This document shows positions 62,240 through 64,000 of a stretch of DNA of 64,000 nucleotides, one piece after another (position 1 is the stretch's first letter; every line of letters starts with the position of its first letter). The notes beneath the pieces are model-generated. The model saw nothing but the letters and a program-made list of their open reading frames with translations, was not told the origin of the DNA and made no database searches. The stretch comes from an uncultured Tolumonas sp. (GTDB lineage: Bacteria > Pseudomonadota > Gammaproteobacteria > Enterobacterales > Aeromonadaceae): the NCBI RefSeq assembly GCF_963676665.1, contig NZ_OY781373.1, forward strand, positions 1 through 64,000. The letters run 5' to 3'. The translations under genes were made by a program, and so were the position numbers.

Positions 62240-63211
62240 ATGACCATTGGTTTACGAATTGCTATCGTGGCATATGAACAGGCGCTGCCTTCAGCCTTAT
62301 ATGGATTGGGTGAGGTGTTTTATGCCGTCGAGCGTTTTCGCGAACGAAATGAGTCGGTGCGATCGCTGGAATGGCGTTATCTGTTGGTTGGACAAGACGA
62401 TCGGATGTCATCGTTACCATGCTGGCAAGCAGATGAGCGCGTTGATGTGGTGATATTACCACCGTGCAGCGCTGGTCAGACACCTGTGTGTCCTCCTGAT
62501 TGGTTAGTCGCATGGTTACACCAGCAACATCAGCAAGGTGCGGTATTAGCATCGGCTTGTGGGGGGGCGTGCGTGTTAGCCCGAAGTGGGCTATTAGATG
62601 GCCGCATTGTGACGACACATTGGTTACTAGAAGAGACTTTTCGCCAGCAGTTTCCAAATGTTCGCTTAAATTTAGATGCGGTCGTCATCGAAGAGGCCGA
62701 TCTGATCACGGCGGGTGGCATTATGGCTTGGCTAGATTTGGCAATGCGGATCGTATGGCGTTATTACGGTGCAATCTTAGTGGCACAGTTGAGTAAATAT
62801 TTGTTGTGGGATAGCGGCGAACGGGAGCAGCGTTATTACCGCCGTTTTCAGCCACCAAAACAGCATGGTGATGGGGCGATCCTCAAACTACAACAATGGC
62901 TGGAAGTGCATTTCCAGACCACTTGCCCGTTATCACAACTGGCTGAACAGGCGGCGATGAGTCCGCGTACCTTACAGCGGCGTTTTCTGGCGGCGACCCA
63001 ACTGACCATCAGCAGTTATGTGCAGCATTTGCGGCTGGAGAAAGCGCGGGAATTACTGGAAACCACGGTTTTACCGGTAGAACAAATTACCTGGCAGATT
63101 GGTTACGATGACAGAGCGTCGTTTAATAAGCTGTTTAAGACGCAGATCGGCTTATCGCCCAAGGCCTACCGACAGCGGTTTAGTGGTGCGTCCTCTGTCG
63201 GAAGAACTTAG
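62240..63211 (+). CDS. GlxA-type transcriptional regulator (DJ-1/PfpI domain plus AraC HTH)
   Basis: A 323-residue regulator. The N-terminal class I amidotransferase-like (DJ-1/PfpI) domain has the nucleophile-elbow-type Cys region LASACGGACVLARSGLLDG, and the C-terminal AraC domain has two HTHs (LSQLAEQAAMSPRTLQRRFL and VEQITWQIGYDDRASFNKLF). The N-terminal domain is thought to bind ligands rather than catalyse. It is divergent from the isochorismatase-like hydrolase, which it probably controls. The stop overlaps the convergent TetR gene by 4 bp. Confidence 0.93.
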   Translation: MTIGLRIAIVAYEQALPSALYGLGEVFYAVERFRERNESVRSLEWRYLLVGQDDRMSSLPCWQADERVDVVILPPCSAGQTPVCPPDWLVAWLHQQHQQGAVLASACGGACVLARSGLLDGRIVTTHWLLEETFRQQFPNVRLNLDAVVIEEADLITAGGIMAWLDLAMRIVWRYYGAILVAQLSKYLLWDSGEREQRYYRRFQPPKQHGDGAILKLQQWLEVHFQTTCPLSQLAEQAAMSPRTLQRRFLAATQLTISSYVQHLRLEKARELLETTVLPVEQITWQIGYDDRASFNKLFKTQIGLSPKAYRQRFSGASSVGRT

Positions 63212-63840
63212 TCAGTGTGATCATCCTGTATATCAATGGCATGACACAGCGTGGAGATCGCCTTTTGCCAGCGAGTCCAGCCCTCTTCGGTTTGTAGACT
63301 GATGCCGCCATAGTGCTGAGTATTGCGACTCCGGACCAGCAGGTACTGCACGCCAGCGACTAGAAAGTTGGCGATGGCACTGATATCGCGTTGTTCATGA
63401 TCGAGATCGCTGGTGGCTTGTTGCAGCACGTCGATACCCCATTGTTCCCGGATATCTGCCAGCGTGGTCGTTAGGGCATTCTGCTGTGATAGTTCCCACG
63501 CCATGATAGCAAGCGTCTGCGGGCGGGCCAATAAACTGCGGACTAGCCGTTCCAGCACTAATTGCAGACGTTGACCAGCACTTAGTCGCAGCAAGGTGAT
63601 CCGATCACCCAGCACTTCATCGACGGATGGCCAGAAGTTACTGCTTTTGCCATAACACGCCAGTAATTTGGGTAGGCCGTCAAAATAGCGGTAGATCAGC
63701 ACCTTATCGACACCAGCGGTTCGGGCAATGGCGTTAACACCAATCGACTGAAAGCCTTGTTCCGCCAGCAATTGGCCCACGGCTGCGATCAGGCGTTGCT
63801 CGGTCTGGGCTCGGTCACGGCTGTTATCAGTGAGGGCCAT
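63208..63840 (-). CDS. TetR family transcriptional regulator
   Basis: A 210-residue regulator with the TetR HTH at about residues 27-47 (INAIARTAGVDKVLIYRYF-like VNAIARTAGVDKVLIYRYFD). The C-terminal domain has no known ligand signature. I chose the ATG at 63840 with GGAG 7 nt upstream; the much longer frame back to 63993 is an overlap with the next gene in another frame. The start overlaps the upstream gene by 14 bp, so the two are probably cotranscribed and coupled. Confidence 0.88.
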   Translation of the reverse strand: MALTDNSRDRAQTEQRLIAAVGQLLAEQGFQSIGVNAIARTAGVDKVLIYRYFDGLPKLLACYGKSSNFWPSVDEVLGDRITLLRLSAGQRLQLVLERLVRSLLARPQTLAIMAWELSQQNALTTTLADIREQWGIDVLQQATSDLDHEQRDISAIANFLVAGVQYLLVRSRNTQHYGGISLQTEEGWTRWQKAISTLCHAIDIQDDHTD

Positions 63841-64000
63841 CTGTTTGCTCCAGCAAATTACGGGTACGTTCCGCGATCCGATCCAGCGCCGTGTTACTGT
63901 GCGCCCATGTCGTAAAATGACCATGGAAATCAGACAGACCGGCATTATCAGCCAGACTGGCATCCAGATACAACGTCTTGCCTGCGGCATCAATCACCCT
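63827..64000 (-). CDS. Unrecognised protein, C-terminal 57 residues (5' end outside window)
   Basis: On the minus strand an open frame from the right edge ends at TGA 63827-63829. It reads RVIDAAGKTLYLDASLADN, then AGLSDFHGHFTTWAHSNTAL and ends with an amphipathic helix (DRIAERTRNLLEQ). It overlaps the TetR start by 14 bp, the usual geometry of coupled genes, which supports it as coding. I do not recognise the family from this fragment. Confidence 0.6.
   Translation of the reverse strand, partial: RVIDAAGKTLYLDASLADNAGLSDFHGHFTTWAHSNTALDRIAERTRNLLEQTDGPH

Overview
The window looks like chromosomal DNA of a gammaproteobacterium close to Aeromonadales, possibly Tolumonas-like. This is an inference from gene order and protein character, not a database match. 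The order mioC - oriC - mnmG - rsmG - parA - parB - atpIBEFHAGDC is the classic gammaproteobacterial origin neighbourhood. It is accompanied by hemCDXY divergent from cyaA, and by cyaY - lptM - lysA - dapF - DUF484 - xerC. An EF-P with Arg32 next to EarP points to the lineages that rhamnosylate EF-P. No tRNA, rRNA, CRISPR array, prophage or transposase gene was seen.

Layout. 1-4 kb: redox and regulatory genes (a FAD/NAD half of an enoate reductase, TetR, an ArsR - old yellow enzyme operon, DUF3820, a CusF-like protein). 4-7 kb: LysR, an AI-2E family exporter, an EamA transporter. 7-9.4 kb: earP, efp, mioC. 9.45-9.99 kb: replication origin with DnaA boxes and 19 GATC sites. 10-21.3 kb: mnmG, rsmG, parAB and the F1Fo ATP synthase operon, closed by a strong bidirectional terminator. 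21.4-22.5 kb: an outer-membrane porin with a terminator-like hairpin in its leader. 22.8-31.3 kb: a complete accessory chemotaxis cluster on the minus strand (mcp, cheY, STAS, cheA, mcp, cheW, cheR, cheD, cheB). 31.5-32.7 kb: an ammonium transporter. 33-40.3 kb: hemCDXY, cyaA, an Rdx protein, cyaY. 40.3-47 kb: lptM, lysA, dapF, DUF484, xerC, then cobQ and cobB. 47-51.7 kb: a membrane GGDEF-EAL protein, bfd under a Fur box, two bacterioferritin subunits and a glutamine amidotransferase. 52-61.3 kb: a beta-glucoside/cellobiose catabolic island (ascF-ascB, chbBCA, an AscG-like LacI repressor, and a LamB-type porin with MalM). 61.4-64 kb: a cysteine hydrolase, a GlxA-type regulator, TetR and the end of an unrecognised gene.

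How parts fit together. The sugar island is tied together by six near-identical palindromes with core AACCGGTT, two upstream of each of the three transcription units. They match the operator type known for AscG, and a CRP-like site lies between the first two. Between chbA and the repressor lies a 3' fragment of a second GH1 6-phospho-beta-glucosidase, so one hydrolase gene has been lost and ascB probably serves both PTS transporters. The two bacterioferritin subunits are complementary: one keeps the haem Met52 but has lost ferroxidase residues, the other keeps the ferroxidase set but lacks Met52.

The most unusual signals are in the chemotaxis cluster. CheA carries two tandem 24-residue repeats that fit the c-di-GMP-binding MshEN motif; the first fits fully. 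The cluster's ligand-domain-free MCP-like protein has a Q-F-Q-D-x3-Q motif resembling the CheZ phosphatase active site, while no cheZ, cheC or cheX is present in the cluster. Together these suggest a self-contained signalling unit that could couple c-di-GMP to CheY phosphorylation.
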